This document shows positions 24,532 through 33,972 of a DNA stretch of 64,000 nucleotides, in pieces (the first letter of the stretch is position 1; each line of letters starts with the position of its first letter). The translations under genes were made by a program, and so were the position numbers. This DNA is from Bradyrhizobium sp. SRL28 (lineage in GTDB: Bacteria; Pseudomonadota; Alphaproteobacteria; Rhizobiales; Xanthobacteraceae). The notes beneath the pieces were generated by a model that had not been told where the DNA came from, searched no databases, and saw only the letters and a program-made list of their open reading frames with translations. Where the stretch lies: assembly GCF_018596315.1 (NCBI RefSeq), contig NZ_JAHEAG010000022.1, forward strand, positions 62,001 through 126,000, read 5' to 3'.

Positions 24532-27500
24532 TGGCTTTGAATATCTCGGCATGGTCGATCCGGAACCCGCTGCCTTCGATCGTCTTTTCGATCATTCTCC
24601 TGGTGCTGGGCTGGGTCAGCTTCACCAAGCTCGCGGTGACACGGTTGCCGAGCGCCGACATCCCCGTGATTTCGGTCGCGGTCGCGCAATTCGGCGCCGC
24701 TCCCGCCGAGCTGGAATCGCAGGTCACCAAGACCATCGAGGACGGCGTATCGGGCGTCGAGGGCGTACGGCATATTTCCTCGTCGATCACCGACGGCCTG
24801 TCGGTGACCACGATCCAGTTCGCGCTGGAGACCAACACCGATCGCGCGCTCAATGACGTCAAGGACGCCGTCACCCGCGTTCGCGCCAACCTGCCGCAAA
24901 ACGTCAACGAACCGCTGATACAGCGCGTCGACGTGATCGGCCTGCCGATCGTCACCTATGCTGCGATCTCGCCCGGCAAGACGCCGGAGCAGCTTTCCTA
25001 TTTCGTCGACGACGTCGTCAAGCGCGCATTGCAGGGCGTGCGCGGCGTGGCGCAAGTCGAGCGTATCGGCGGTGTCGAGCGCGAGATCCTCGTCTCGCTC
25101 GACCCCGACCGGCTGCAGGCGGCGGGGCTCACGGCCGTCAATGTCAGCCAGATCCTGCGCGGCACCAATGTCGACCTCGCCGGCGGCCGCGCCGAAATCG
25201 GCAAGAACGACCAGGCGATCCGCACGCTCGCCGGCGCCAAGACGCTGAACGAACTCGCCGGCACCATGATCCCGCTGTTCGGCGGCGGCGAGGTGCGGCT
25301 CGACGATCTCGGCACCGTCACCGACACCATCGCCGATCGGCGGACCTTTGCGCGCTTCAACGGCGAGCCTGTCGTGGCGCTCGGCATCAAGCGCTCCAAG
25401 GGCGCCAGCGACGTGGTGGTGGCCGCCGCCGTGCAGAAGCGCATCGAAGCGCTGAAAGCGGCCTATCCCGATGTCGACTTGAAGCTGATCGATACCTCGG
25501 TGGAATTCACCAAAGGCAATTACGATGCCGCGATCTCGACCCTGTTCGAAGGCGCCATCCTCGCGGTGATCGTCGTGCTGCTGTTCCTGCGCGATATCAG
25601 AGCCACCATCATCGCCGCAATCTCGCTGCCGCTGTCGATCTTCCCGGCGTTCTGGGCGATGGACCTGCTCGGCTTCTCGCTGAACCTCGTGTCCTTCCTC
25701 GCCATCACGCTGTCGACGGGCATTCTGGTCGACGACGCCATCGTCGAGATCGAAAACATCGTGCGCCACATACGCATGGGCAAATCGCCCTATCGCGCCG
25801 CGCTGGAAGCCGCCGACGAAATCGGCCTCGCCGTGATCGCGATCTCGCTGACCATCATTGCGATCTTTGCTCCCGCCAGCTTCATGTCCGGGATTGCCGG
25901 GCAGTTCTTCAAGCAGTTCGGCATCACAGTATCGGTGCAGGTGTTCTTCTCGCTGCTCGCCGCGCGCTTCGTCACGCCGGTGCTCGCGGCTTACTTCCTG
26001 AAGGATCACCCGCACGAGGACCCGCCGCCCGGGCGCATCCTGCAGACCTACACCAAGCTCGTCACTTGGTCGGTGAAGCACTACTTCATCACCGTGTTGA
26101 TCGGCTTCGGCGTGTTCGCAGCCTCGATCTGGAGCATCACGCTGCTGCCGCAAGGCTTCCTGCCGGCGCAGGACACCGCACGCTCGCTGCTTGCGATGGA
26201 GCTGCCGCCGGGTACGCAGCTCGCCTATACAGAGAAGGTAACGGAAGAAATCGTCGCGCGCCTGCGCAAGCGCCCCGAAGTGAAGAGCATCTTCGTCGAC
26301 GGCGGTCGGGTGCCGCCGGGCACGCAGGAGGTGCGCCGCGCCGCGCTGATCATCAATTACACGCCGAAAGGCGATCGCAAGATCACCCAGCGGCAGCTCG
26401 AGCTCGAGATCGGCCAGGAACTCGAAAATGTTCCTGACATTCGCTTCTGGTTCCTGGACGAAAACGGCCTTCGCGCGATTTCACTCGTCGTGACCGGCGT
26501 CGACAGCAATATCGTCAACAATGTTGCCAGCGAGCTGGCGACGCAGATGAAGCGGATTCCGATCATCGCCAACGTGATCTCGGAAACCTCGCTCGACCGG
26601 CCTGAACTACGCATCCGGCCACGCGCCGAACTGGCGGCGCGGCTTGGTGTTTCGACCGAGAGCCTTTCGCAAACGATTCGCGTCGCCACCATCGGCGACG
26701 TCGGACCGGCCTTGGCAAAATTCGATGCCGGCGACCGCCAGGTGCCGATCCGCGTCCAGCTCGAGGACAGCGCGCGCAGCGACCTGCAGATGCTGCAGCA
26801 ATTGCGGGTGCCGCTCGGCCAGCGCGGCGAACGCGGCGGCGTGCCGCTGTCCGTCGTCGCCGACATCCAGCTCGATCAGGGCCCAACCAGCATCAACCGT
26901 TACGACCGCGAACGGCAGGCGACCGTCGCCGCCGATCTCGTCGGCAACGCAGCGCTCGGCGACGCCACCAAGATGATCTACGACCTTCCGGTCATGAAGA
27001 GCCTGCCGAAGGGCGTGAAGGTCAGTCCGTCGGGCGACGCCGAAAGCCTCAACGAATTGTCGGAAGGCTTTGCCACCGCCATCACTGCCGGCCTGATGAT
27101 GGTCTATGCGGTGCTGGTGCTGTTGTTCGGCACCTTCCTGCAGCCGATCACCATCCTGTTCTCGCTACCGCTCTCGATCGGCGGCGCGATCGCGGCCTTG
27201 CTGCTGACCGGCAAGCAGCTGACCACGCCAGTGTGGATCGGCATCCTGATGCTGATGGGTATCGTTACCAAGAACGCCATCATGCTGGTCGAATTCGCGG
27301 TCGAGGCAATCCGCGAGGGCAAGAAGCGCGAAGAAGCCATGATCGACGCCGGTATGAAGCGCGCGCGCCCGATCGTGATGACGACGATCGCGATGGCCGC
27401 GGGCATGATGCCGTCAGCACTGGCGTTCGGCGCCGGCGGTGAATTCCGCTCGCCGATGGCGCTCGCCGTGATCGGCGGTCTCATATTCTCCACCATCCTG

Positions 27501-27689
27501 TCGCTGGTGTTCGTGCCGGCGATGTTCATGGTGATGGACGATCTCGGCGCCCTATGCTGGCGTTTTGGCCAGAAGCTGCTGGTATCAAGCGGCGAGACGG
27601 AGGAAGCGGCTCACGGAGCGGATCATCACGAACCGCCGGCCAAGGGCCCGCCTGCCGTGCCCCCGGCGATGTCGCCTGCGGCGAAGTGA
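24531..27689 (+). CDS. RND efflux transporter, AcrB/MexB-type (HAE1-like) inner-membrane pump
   Basis: The 1052-residue pump has the usual 12-helix, two-loop layout: TM1 near 12-30, a large periplasmic loop to about 335, helices to about 540, a second loop and a final helix bundle to about 1020. The proton-relay acidic pair is D401-D402 in STGILVDDAIVEIEN. The C-terminal tail is rich in His, Pro and Ala. It exports drugs or other amphiphiles using the proton gradient. No outer-membrane TolC-type gene and no TetR-type regulator are adjacent, so an external channel is needed. Confidence 0.95.
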   Translation: MALNISAWSIRNPLPSIVFSIILLVLGWVSFTKLAVTRLPSADIPVISVAVAQFGAAPAELESQVTKTIEDGVSGVEGVRHISSSITDGLSVTTIQFALETNTDRALNDVKDAVTRVRANLPQNVNEPLIQRVDVIGLPIVTYAAISPGKTPEQLSYFVDDVVKRALQGVRGVAQVERIGGVEREILVSLDPDRLQAAGLTAVNVSQILRGTNVDLAGGRAEIGKNDQAIRTLAGAKTLNELAGTMIPLFGGGEVRLDDLGTVTDTIADRRTFARFNGEPVVALGIKRSKGASDVVVAAAVQKRIEALKAAYPDVDLKLIDTSVEFTKGNYDAAISTLFEGAILAVIVVLLFLRDIRATIIAAISLPLSIFPAFWAMDLLGFSLNLVSFLAITLSTGILVDDAIVEIENIVRHIRMGKSPYRAALEAADEIGLAVIAISLTIIAIFAPASFMSGIAGQFFKQFGITVSVQVFFSLLAARFVTPVLAAYFLKDHPHEDPPPGRILQTYTKLVTWSVKHYFITVLIGFGVFAASIWSITLLPQGFLPAQDTARSLLAMELPPGTQLAYTEKVTEEIVARLRKRPEVKSIFVDGGRVPPGTQEVRRAALIINYTPKGDRKITQRQLELEIGQELENVPDIRFWFLDENGLRAISLVVTGVDSNIVNNVASELATQMKRIPIIANVISETSLDRPELRIRPRAELAARLGVSTESLSQTIRVATIGDVGPALAKFDAGDRQVPIRVQLEDSARSDLQMLQQLRVPLGQRGERGGVPLSVVADIQLDQGPTSINRYDRERQATVAADLVGNAALGDATKMIYDLPVMKSLPKGVKVSPSGDAESLNELSEGFATAITAGLMMVYAVLVLLFGTFLQPITILFSLPLSIGGAIAALLLTGKQLTTPVWIGILMLMGIVTKNAIMLVEFAVEAIREGKKREEAMIDAGMKRARPIVMTTIAMAAGMMPSALAFGAGGEFRSPMALAVIGGLIFSTILSLVFVPAMFMVMDDLGALCWRFGQKLLVSSGETEEAAHGADHHEPPAKGPPAVPPAMSPAAK

Positions 27690-27704
27690 GCGGGGCGTAC
27701 CGAG

Positions 27705-27869
27705 ATGCGGCAGGAGCTTCTTGATATCGGGGAGGACCGCCGTCGCTATGACGAGTTCAAACGAACCCAACTGGCGGTTCCGCTCGATGAAGTGAAAGCG
27801 TGGACTGCTAGTTGGGACTCGAAGGATGAACTGGCTCGCCCGCAACTTCGCAAGGTAGTGCAATCGTAG
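27705..27869 (+). CDS. Small ORF, possible remnant or short antitoxin-like protein
   Basis: A 54-residue frame starts at ATG 27705, shortly after the RND gene, and ends at TAG inside a half copy of the type B repeat. The peptide contains DEFKRTQLAVPLDEVKAWTASWD and ends KDELARPQLRKVVQS. PLDEV.AW..SW..ELP-type tails occur in small antitoxin-like proteins of Rhizobiales (from memory), but the usual DNA-binding N-terminus is missing or very short and no toxin gene is beside it. It may be a real short protein or a decayed fragment. Confidence 0.45.
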   Translation: MRQELLDIGEDRRRYDEFKRTQLAVPLDEVKAWTASWDSKDELARPQLRKVVQS

Positions 27870-27887
27870 CCCGGATGAGCGAAAGGG
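27865..27887. repeat. Half copy of type B repeat
   Basis: CGTAGCCCGGATGAGCGAAA matches one arm of the type B element, without the partner arm. It supplies the stop codon of the small ORF at 27705. Confidence 0.6.
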
Positions 27888-27921
27888 AACTAGTAAGGCC
27901 GCCCCTTCGAATTACGCGGCC

Positions 27922-28596
27922 CTACTCGTTCCTCGCCACCGCCGTCAGCTTGGTCATGTTCTGCAGCAATATCCGTCCGCGCTGCAGGTCGAGGATGCCG
28001 TCCTTGCGCCAGAGCTGCAGTTGACGGTTGACGCTCTCGCGGGCGGCGCCGACGAAGACGCCGAGTTGCTCCTGCGAGATGTGCACCTCGGAACCGAAAT
28101 CGGAGGCGAGTGCGCAGAGCCTTCGCGCCAGGCGAACCGGCAGCGGCTGCAGCACCGATTCCTCCATCCGCTCGCTCTGCCAGCGGATACGCTGGCACAG
28201 CAGCATCATGATCTTGATCGCGACCTTGGGCTCGCGTTCCAGGAAGGCGAGGAAATCCTCGCGCCGCAGCACGAACAGTTCCGACGGCTCGCCGGCGGTG
28301 GCGTCCGCGGTGCGGCTCTCGCCGTCGAGGACGGCGACCTCGCCGAACAGATCGCCGGGGCCCATGAAATTCAGCGTCAGGCGGCTGCCGTCGGAGGCGC
28401 CGGTCTCGATCCGGATCTGGCCGCGTCGCACGCCATACAGCGCGTCGCCGGCATCGCCCTTCTGGAACAGCATTTCGCCGAGACCGAGCTGCTCGGTGTG
28501 GCAAAGACCGGAGATGCGCTGCAATTCGTCAGCGCCCAAATCCGCAAACATCGGGTTCATTTTCAAAATGACCGCAAATTCGGCCTGTTTGCTCAT
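27922..28596 (-). CDS. Crp/Fnr family transcriptional regulator, cAMP-binding type
   Basis: The 224-residue product has an N-terminal cyclic-nucleotide-binding domain with the phosphate-binding cassette LFGEVAVLDGESRTADATA (Glu, Arg and Thr in the places that bind the cAMP phosphate and ribose in E. coli CRP), a dimer helix and a winged helix-turn-helix. The recognition helix reads ARESVNRQL, keeping the Arg-Glu...Arg set that reads TGTGA half-sites. No Fnr-type cysteine cluster is present. ATG 28596 is chosen as it follows GGAAGG at good spacing. A 9/10 Crp box lies 70 bases upstream, suggesting autoregulation. A class III cyclase gene is two genes away. Confidence 0.92.
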   Translation of the reverse strand: MSKQAEFAVILKMNPMFADLGADELQRISGLCHTEQLGLGEMLFQKGDAGDALYGVRRGQIRIETGASDGSRLTLNFMGPGDLFGEVAVLDGESRTADATAGEPSELFVLRREDFLAFLEREPKVAIKIMMLLCQRIRWQSERMEESVLQPLPVRLARRLCALASDFGSEVHISQEQLGVFVGAARESVNRQLQLWRKDGILDLQRGRILLQNMTKLTAVARNE

Positions 28597-28665
28597 TGTA
28601 CTACCTTCCAAAATAAGCCCGGACCCGCCCCCTCAGGCCGTTAGCAAGATTCCCACGTCAACGAG

Positions 28666-28681
28666 TGTGTCATAAGTCACA
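28666..28681. promoter_or_regulatory. Crp-type box between the crp-like and asmA-like genes
   Basis: TGTGT-CATAAG-TCACA matches TGTGA-N6-TCACA at nine of ten positions. It lies 70 bases from the regulator start and 135 from the AsmA start. Confidence 0.5.
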
Positions 28682-28815
28682 TAACTTTGCAGTAGCCCCG
28701 GAATATTTTTGGCTTCTTTGGCCCACCCCCTTTCCGGGATAAGCTCGCCTGACCGGTTGCGCCCGCGTCTCGCGCCACCGAAATAAGTGCCGTTCGCGCG
28801 GTCTGGAATGTCGAT

Positions 28816-30891
28816 ATGAAAGCACTGAAACTTGCCGGCGCCGCCATCGCGGCCGTGATCGTCGTCATCGCGCTGCTGCTGGTGATCGGCATCCCGTCTG
28901 GCTTCCTGACGGCGCAGATCCAGGAGCAGGTCGAGCGCGAGACCGGCTACAAGCTCGCCATCAATGGCGGCGCCAAGATCGGCCTGTGGCCGTCGCTCAA
29001 CATCACGCTGAACGATGTCACGCTGCAGGATCCGAAGGACCGCGACATCAACCGCCACTTCGCGGCCGCAAGCATCGAGGCGGAGGTAACGCTCGCCAGC
29101 CTGTGGGCCGGCAAGCCGCATATCACCGAACTGGTCATCGTCCGTCCGGTGGCGAATTTGCCGCTGCGGCGCGAGCGCGTGAGGGAGGCCAGTTCGCCCT
29201 CGAAGCCCGCGGCCGGCAAGGCGACTGATGCCTTTTCGATCGAACACATCAGCGTCACCGGCGGCACCATCGTGCTCTCCAATCTGCGCGACCGTGTCGA
29301 GCGCAGGATCGAGACCGTCAACGCCGACATATCAATCGATTCCGATCGCAAGGTCATGGTGTCCGGCAGCGCCCGCAGGGACGGCCATCCGTTGAAATTC
29401 GAGCTCAAGGCGACGCCGCCCGCAGCCCCGATCGAGCGGCAGAACATCCCGGCCGAGATCAAGATCGACGCGCCCGACCTTTTGCCTGCCCCGCTCACGG
29501 CCAAGGCCGAAGCCCGGCTCAACGGCTCCGTCGTGATGATCAACGGCGTTACCGGCACGCTCGGCGATGCCGCGTTCAACGGCTGGGCCTCGGTGGATCT
29601 GTCGAGCAAGCCCTTGGTGAAGCTCGACCTCGATTTCCAGAAGCTTGCGGTCGCGATGGCGCGCAGCACCGGCAGTTCCGCAGGCCAGCCCTGGAGCAGC
29701 GCGACGATCGACGTCAACGGCCTCAATTACATCGACCTGCAGGCGCGCATTTCCGCGGCCGAGCTCAAGATCGGCGACGCGCGCTTCACCCCCGCCGCGA
29801 TCGACGCGACGCTCACAAGCGGCGTCTTGAAGACGCAGGTTTCCAACCTCGGCGCCTATGAGGGCAACGCCAATGGCGATCTGACCGTCGACGTCTCCAC
29901 CGCCAATCCCACCTACGCGATGCGGGCCGACCTCACCGGCGTGCGCGCGCTTCCGCTGCTGCAGGGCCTCGCCGACTTCGACAGGCTCGACGGCAAGATG
30001 CAGGCGAAGATCAGCGTGCGCTCCTCCGGCACCAGTCAGCGCGCGATCATGTCGAACATGGCCGGCACCGCCTTCGTCGTATTTCAGGACGGTGCCATCA
30101 AGGGGCTCAACGTCGCGCAGATGATCCGCTCGCTCACGGCGAGCACCTTGTCCGGCTGGCAGGAGAGCGAGGAGAAGGCGACCGACCTTTCGCAATTGTC
30201 GGCGTCGTTCAAGATCGACAAGGGCCAGGCGCAGACCACCGATCTCAATCTGGTCGGCCCGCTGGTCAAGATGACCGGCGCCGGCACCATCGACCTCGGC
30301 ACCAAGCAGATCGGATTCCGCGTCGAGCCGAAGCTCGTGATGACCACCGAAGGCCAGGGCCGCGCCAGCGATCCGGTCGGGCTCGGCATCCCCGTGATGA
30401 TCGCGGGCCCGTGGGGCGCGCCGCGAATCTATCCGGAGATGCAGGGCATCCTCGACAATCCCGATGCCGCCTATGCGAAGCTGAAGGAAATGGGCAAGGG
30501 CCTGTTCGGGCAGAACGGCGCTGGGCTTGGTGCCGCGATCGGCAGCCTGCTCGGCGGACAGCCGGGAACGGCCGGCGGACAACAAGGCGGCGCCGGTGGA
30601 CAGGGCGCGACCGGCAGCCAGCAGCCGGGCAGTCCGCTCGGCGGCCAACTCGGCGAAACCCTCGGCAATCTCCTGCAGCAGGGCCTGAGCGGCCTCGGCC
30701 AGAGCCAAGGCCAGGGCGGCGGTCGGCCGAGCGGCTCGCGCAGCATTCCGAGCCGCACCTCACCCGCCGAGGCGCCGACCCAGGACGCTCCAGCCGCCGA
30801 ACCCGCCCCTCCCGCCCCGCCGAGCGATACGACCGCCGAGCAGGACAGTCAGCCAATGAACGACGTCTTGCGGCAGCTTTTTAACCGGTGA
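28816..30891 (+). CDS. AsmA family protein
   Basis: The 691-residue protein has one N-terminal membrane helix (about 5-26) and a large periplasmic AsmA-like region rich in beta-strands (about 30-560), ending with a Gly/Gln/Pro-rich, low-complexity tail (about 575-690). AsmA-type proteins are thought to be bridge-like lipid-transfer or membrane-assembly factors between inner and outer membranes. Family patterns include the N-terminal KLAINGGAKIGLWPSLNITLNDVTL and the C-terminal KGLNVAQMIRSLTA and LVGPLVKMTGAGTIDL blocks. It is divergent from the Crp-type regulator, with a candidate Crp box between. Confidence 0.9.
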   Translation: MKALKLAGAAIAAVIVVIALLLVIGIPSGFLTAQIQEQVERETGYKLAINGGAKIGLWPSLNITLNDVTLQDPKDRDINRHFAAASIEAEVTLASLWAGKPHITELVIVRPVANLPLRRERVREASSPSKPAAGKATDAFSIEHISVTGGTIVLSNLRDRVERRIETVNADISIDSDRKVMVSGSARRDGHPLKFELKATPPAAPIERQNIPAEIKIDAPDLLPAPLTAKAEARLNGSVVMINGVTGTLGDAAFNGWASVDLSSKPLVKLDLDFQKLAVAMARSTGSSAGQPWSSATIDVNGLNYIDLQARISAAELKIGDARFTPAAIDATLTSGVLKTQVSNLGAYEGNANGDLTVDVSTANPTYAMRADLTGVRALPLLQGLADFDRLDGKMQAKISVRSSGTSQRAIMSNMAGTAFVVFQDGAIKGLNVAQMIRSLTASTLSGWQESEEKATDLSQLSASFKIDKGQAQTTDLNLVGPLVKMTGAGTIDLGTKQIGFRVEPKLVMTTEGQGRASDPVGLGIPVMIAGPWGAPRIYPEMQGILDNPDAAYAKLKEMGKGLFGQNGAGLGAAIGSLLGGQPGTAGGQQGGAGGQGATGSQQPGSPLGGQLGETLGNLLQQGLSGLGQSQGQGGGRPSGSRSIPSRTSPAEAPTQDAPAAEPAPPAPPSDTTAEQDSQPMNDVLRQLFNR

Positions 30892-31089
30892 GGCTGCCAC
30901 TCCCTCACCCCGCCCTTGCGGGGAGAATTCCCCGCGAATCCTGCCCATAATTGGGGCTAACCATGTTGGCGGGCTCACAGCCCCGCCCCCCGATCCGTGC
31001 TAAAAAGGCCCTCATGCCGGGGCTGCCGAGACAGGCCGGCGCCAGTGACAAACCGATGCGCGCGCAGGCCGTGGCGCACGAGGGTCCGG

Positions 31090-33543
31090 ATGAACGAGGT
31101 CAAGGACAAAGTCGGGTTCCTGCGCGAAGGCCTGTTCGCCAAATACGTCGTCGCCCTGGTCGGCCTCGTCGTGTTCGTGCTGGCGGTCAACGGCGCGATG
31201 GAAATCTGGATCACCTACCGCGGCATCAAGAGCTCGGTGAGCGACGGCATGTCGGAGAAGGCGGAGGCGACCGCCAAGCGAATCCAGCAATCGATGGCCG
31301 ACCTCGAGCGGCAGATTTCCTGGGTGACGCGCGCCTCCTCCAACACCACCGACCTGCGCCGCGCCGACTACGCCCAATTGCTGCGGCAGGTGCCGCAGGT
31401 CAGCCAGCTCTCGCTGCTCAATGCCCAAAGCCGCGAACAGCTCCGCATGACGCGCCAGACCGTCACGCCCGACAGCAACGTCGATTTCACCCGCGACGTG
31501 AGGCTGACCGAAACTCTCGCACGCGGCTCCAGTTTTGCGCCGGCCTATTTCCGCGGCGAGCGGCCGTTGATGTCGATCGCGCTGCCGCACGCCGATGGCA
31601 GCATCACCGTCGCCGAGATCGATCTCGACTTCCTGTCGGAGTTCCTGATCGATGCCCAGGTGGGCAAGGTGGCGTTTGCCTATATCACCGATTCCAAGGG
31701 GGACGTGCTGGCCGCCTCCTCAACCGGGCCCGAGGTCGGCAAGAATCTGTCGAAGCTGCCGCAGGTCTTAGCCGTCAGCAAACCCGGCGGCGTGGCGCCG
31801 GCGTCGGGCACCGATGCCAGGGGCAACGCCGTGCTGACGACGTCGAGCGTGGTGCCGAAGCTCGGCTGGCACGTGTTCTTCGAACAGGAGACCGCGCAGG
31901 CGCTGACGCCTATCCGGGATCAACTGGTGCGGATCGCGCTGCTGATCGCGCTCGGCCTCGTGGTCGCGATCATCGCCGGCATCATCATGGCGCGCCGCAT
32001 GCTGGTGCCGATCACGGCGCTGCAGGCCGGCGCGCGGCGTCTCGGCGCCGGCGATTTCGGCCACCGCATCGAGGTGAAGACGTCGGACGAACTGGAGGAA
32101 CTGGCCAACCAGTTCAACGGCATGGCCGGGCAGCTCGCCGAGACCTATTCGAACCTCGAATCCAAGGTGAAGGAGCGGACGCGGGATCTGGCGCAATCGA
32201 TCAACGAGCTCAAGGTGCTCGAGGAAGTCGGCCGCGCCGTCGCCTCCTCGCTCGACCTCAACGCCGTGCTGCCCACCGTCGCCGCCCGTGCGCTGGAAAT
32301 CACCCATGCCGACGCCGTGCTGATCTACGGCTATGACGCCGGCAATCACCAGTTCAGCCTTGCCGAATCCATCGGCATCGACCAATCGGCCGAAGGCGGC
32401 CACCGCGCCATCGACGCCGACAACTCGCCGCTCGGCGAAGCCGCAACGAGCGGCGAGCCGATCGCCATTCCCCATCTCGGCGCGACGCCCGAACATCCCT
32501 TGCGCGACGTCGCGCTCGAAGCCGGCTTCAACTCCGTGCTGGTGGTGCCGCTGGTCGACCAGACCGGCATTCTGGGTTCGCTGGTGGTGCTGCGGCAGAA
32601 CGCCGGCGAATTCTCCGCCAACCTGATCGGGCTGATGAAAACCTTTGCGCACCAGGCGGTGCTGGCCATGCGCAATGCGAGGCTGTTTACGGAAGTGGAC
32701 CACAAGAGCCGCGAGCTGCTGGCTGCGAACGACATTGTGCGCGAGCAGGCCGACAAGCTGCAAGAACAGACCATCCAGCTCAAGGATTGGAACCGATCGC
32801 TGGAGGAGCGCGTCGAGACGCAGCTCGGCGAGATCGAGCGCATCCGGCGGCTGGAGCGTTTCCTGGCACCGCAGGTGGCGCAACTGATCGCCTCCTCCGA
32901 CGGCCATGAAGGCCTGCTCGACAGCCACCGCCGCGAGGTGACGGTGGTGTTCTGCGATCTGCGCGGCTTTACTGCATTTACCGAGACCACCGAGCCGGAA
33001 GAGGCGATGAACGTGCTGCGCGAATATCACGCCGCGCTCGGCGAGCTTATTTTCAAGTACGAAGGCACGCTCGACCGCTATGCCGGCGACGGCGTGATGA
33101 TCCTGTTCAACGCGCCGATCCAGTTCGACGACCATACCGCGCGCGCCGTTCGGATGGCTGTCGAGATGCGCGACACCATCGGCGGGCTGACCGACAAGTG
33201 GCGCAACCGCGGCCACAATCTCGGCTTCGGCATCGGCATCGCGCTCGGCTACGCCACCCTCGGCCAGATCGGTTTCGAGCAGCGGCTGGAATACGCCGCG
33301 ATCGGCAGCGTCACCAACCTCGCCTCGCGCCTGTGCGACGAAGCCAAGGCCAACCAGATCGTGGTCAGCCGGCGCGTCTACGGCATGGTCGAGCCATGGG
33401 TGGAGGGAAAGCCGATCGACGATTTGAATCTGAAGGGGTTCAATCATCCGATTTTGGCGGCGGAGATCATGAGCTGGCGCGAAGAAGTCGACAATGTCGT
33501 CGATGCGGCCTCGGCCGCGGCGCGACGGAAGAAAATGTCGTAA
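31090..33543 (+). CDS. Membrane class III adenylate/guanylate cyclase with HAMP and GAF domains
   Basis: The 817-residue protein has TM1 (about 18-38), a periplasmic sensor of Cache type (about 40-280), TM2 (about 281-302), HAMP (about 303-355), GAF (about 375-530), a coiled coil and a C-terminal class III cyclase domain (about 600-780). The two metal-binding Asp are D623 (VFCDLRGF) and D667 (YAGDGVM), and AAIGSVTNLASRLC holds the conserved Asn/Arg region. It should make cAMP (or cGMP) in response to outside and inside signals. The start at 31090 places TM1 at the N-terminus. Nearness to a Crp-type gene suggests they form one circuit (inference). Confidence 0.9.
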   Translation: MNEVKDKVGFLREGLFAKYVVALVGLVVFVLAVNGAMEIWITYRGIKSSVSDGMSEKAEATAKRIQQSMADLERQISWVTRASSNTTDLRRADYAQLLRQVPQVSQLSLLNAQSREQLRMTRQTVTPDSNVDFTRDVRLTETLARGSSFAPAYFRGERPLMSIALPHADGSITVAEIDLDFLSEFLIDAQVGKVAFAYITDSKGDVLAASSTGPEVGKNLSKLPQVLAVSKPGGVAPASGTDARGNAVLTTSSVVPKLGWHVFFEQETAQALTPIRDQLVRIALLIALGLVVAIIAGIIMARRMLVPITALQAGARRLGAGDFGHRIEVKTSDELEELANQFNGMAGQLAETYSNLESKVKERTRDLAQSINELKVLEEVGRAVASSLDLNAVLPTVAARALEITHADAVLIYGYDAGNHQFSLAESIGIDQSAEGGHRAIDADNSPLGEAATSGEPIAIPHLGATPEHPLRDVALEAGFNSVLVVPLVDQTGILGSLVVLRQNAGEFSANLIGLMKTFAHQAVLAMRNARLFTEVDHKSRELLAANDIVREQADKLQEQTIQLKDWNRSLEERVETQLGEIERIRRLERFLAPQVAQLIASSDGHEGLLDSHRREVTVVFCDLRGFTAFTETTEPEEAMNVLREYHAALGELIFKYEGTLDRYAGDGVMILFNAPIQFDDHTARAVRMAVEMRDTIGGLTDKWRNRGHNLGFGIGIALGYATLGQIGFEQRLEYAAIGSVTNLASRLCDEAKANQIVVSRRVYGMVEPWVEGKPIDDLNLKGFNHPILAAEIMSWREEVDNVVDAASAAARRKKMS

Positions 33544-33550
33544 CTGATTG

Positions 33551-33562
33551 GTAGGGTGGGCA
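33551..33562. repeat. Half copy of type A repeat
   Basis: GTAGGGTGGGCA between the convergent cyclase and vapC genes matches the outer arm of the type A element; the partner arm is absent. Confidence 0.5.
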
Positions 33563-33567
33563 GCAGA

Positions 33568-33972
33568 CTATGGTGCACTTTCGAGAAACGGATTGACGAT
33601 GGCGAGGCCGCCGATGCTGCGGCCATGCTGCATGTCTTCGCTGAACAGCGTGTCGCAACCGGCCTCGATGGCGGCGGCGACGATCAGGGCGTCGTAGAAC
33701 GACAAGCCGTGCTCGCGGGAGAGGGACACGGCGCCCGTGTGCGTGTTCAGCGTGACGGGCAAGACGTCATCGAGCGACGCGCGGAACAGCCCGAGCGCCA
33801 GTTCGATCTGCGGCCAGTCATGACGAAGCTTGCGGCGGGCGACGTGAACGAACTCGTTCAGCACCTGAACGCTGACGACTCCGCCGCGGCTCAGGCAATC
33901 CACCGCCCGTTGTTTTCTGGCGTCCGAAGTCGCGGTGTAGACGAGAATGTTGGTATCGAAGAACGCCTTCAC
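33568..33972 (-). CDS. vapC: PIN-domain toxin, VapC type
   Basis: A 134-residue PIN-domain ribonuclease. The acidic metal-binding residues are D6 (FFDTNILVY), E40 (VLNEFVHV), D94 (FYDALIVAAA) and D113 (LFSEDM), all present, so it should be active. Toxins of this class cut tRNA or rRNA when the antitoxin is lost. It is downstream of, and overlaps by four bases, an AbrB-type antitoxin gene on the same strand. Confidence 0.93.
   Translation of the reverse strand: MKAFFDTNILVYTATSDARKQRAVDCLSRGGVVSVQVLNEFVHVARRKLRHDWPQIELALGLFRASLDDVLPVTLNTHTGAVSLSREHGLSFYDALIVAAAIEAGCDTLFSEDMQHGRSIGGLAIVNPFLESAP

Noticed and set aside
24528..26153. Long reverse-strand open frame (541 codons) opposite the RND pump gene
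   Set aside because: Composition is Asp/Arg/His-rich without domain patterns; it mirrors the codon bias of the true gene on the plus strand.
30901..30935. Partial type C repeat after the AsmA gene
   Set aside because: CTCCCTCACCCCGCCCTTGC GGGGAG-like sequence is similar in composition only and lacks the conserved arms.
31768..33447. Reverse-strand open frame of 559 codons opposite the cyclase gene
   Set aside because: Antisense shadow in GC-rich DNA; the plus strand encodes clear HAMP, GAF and cyclase domains over the same bases.
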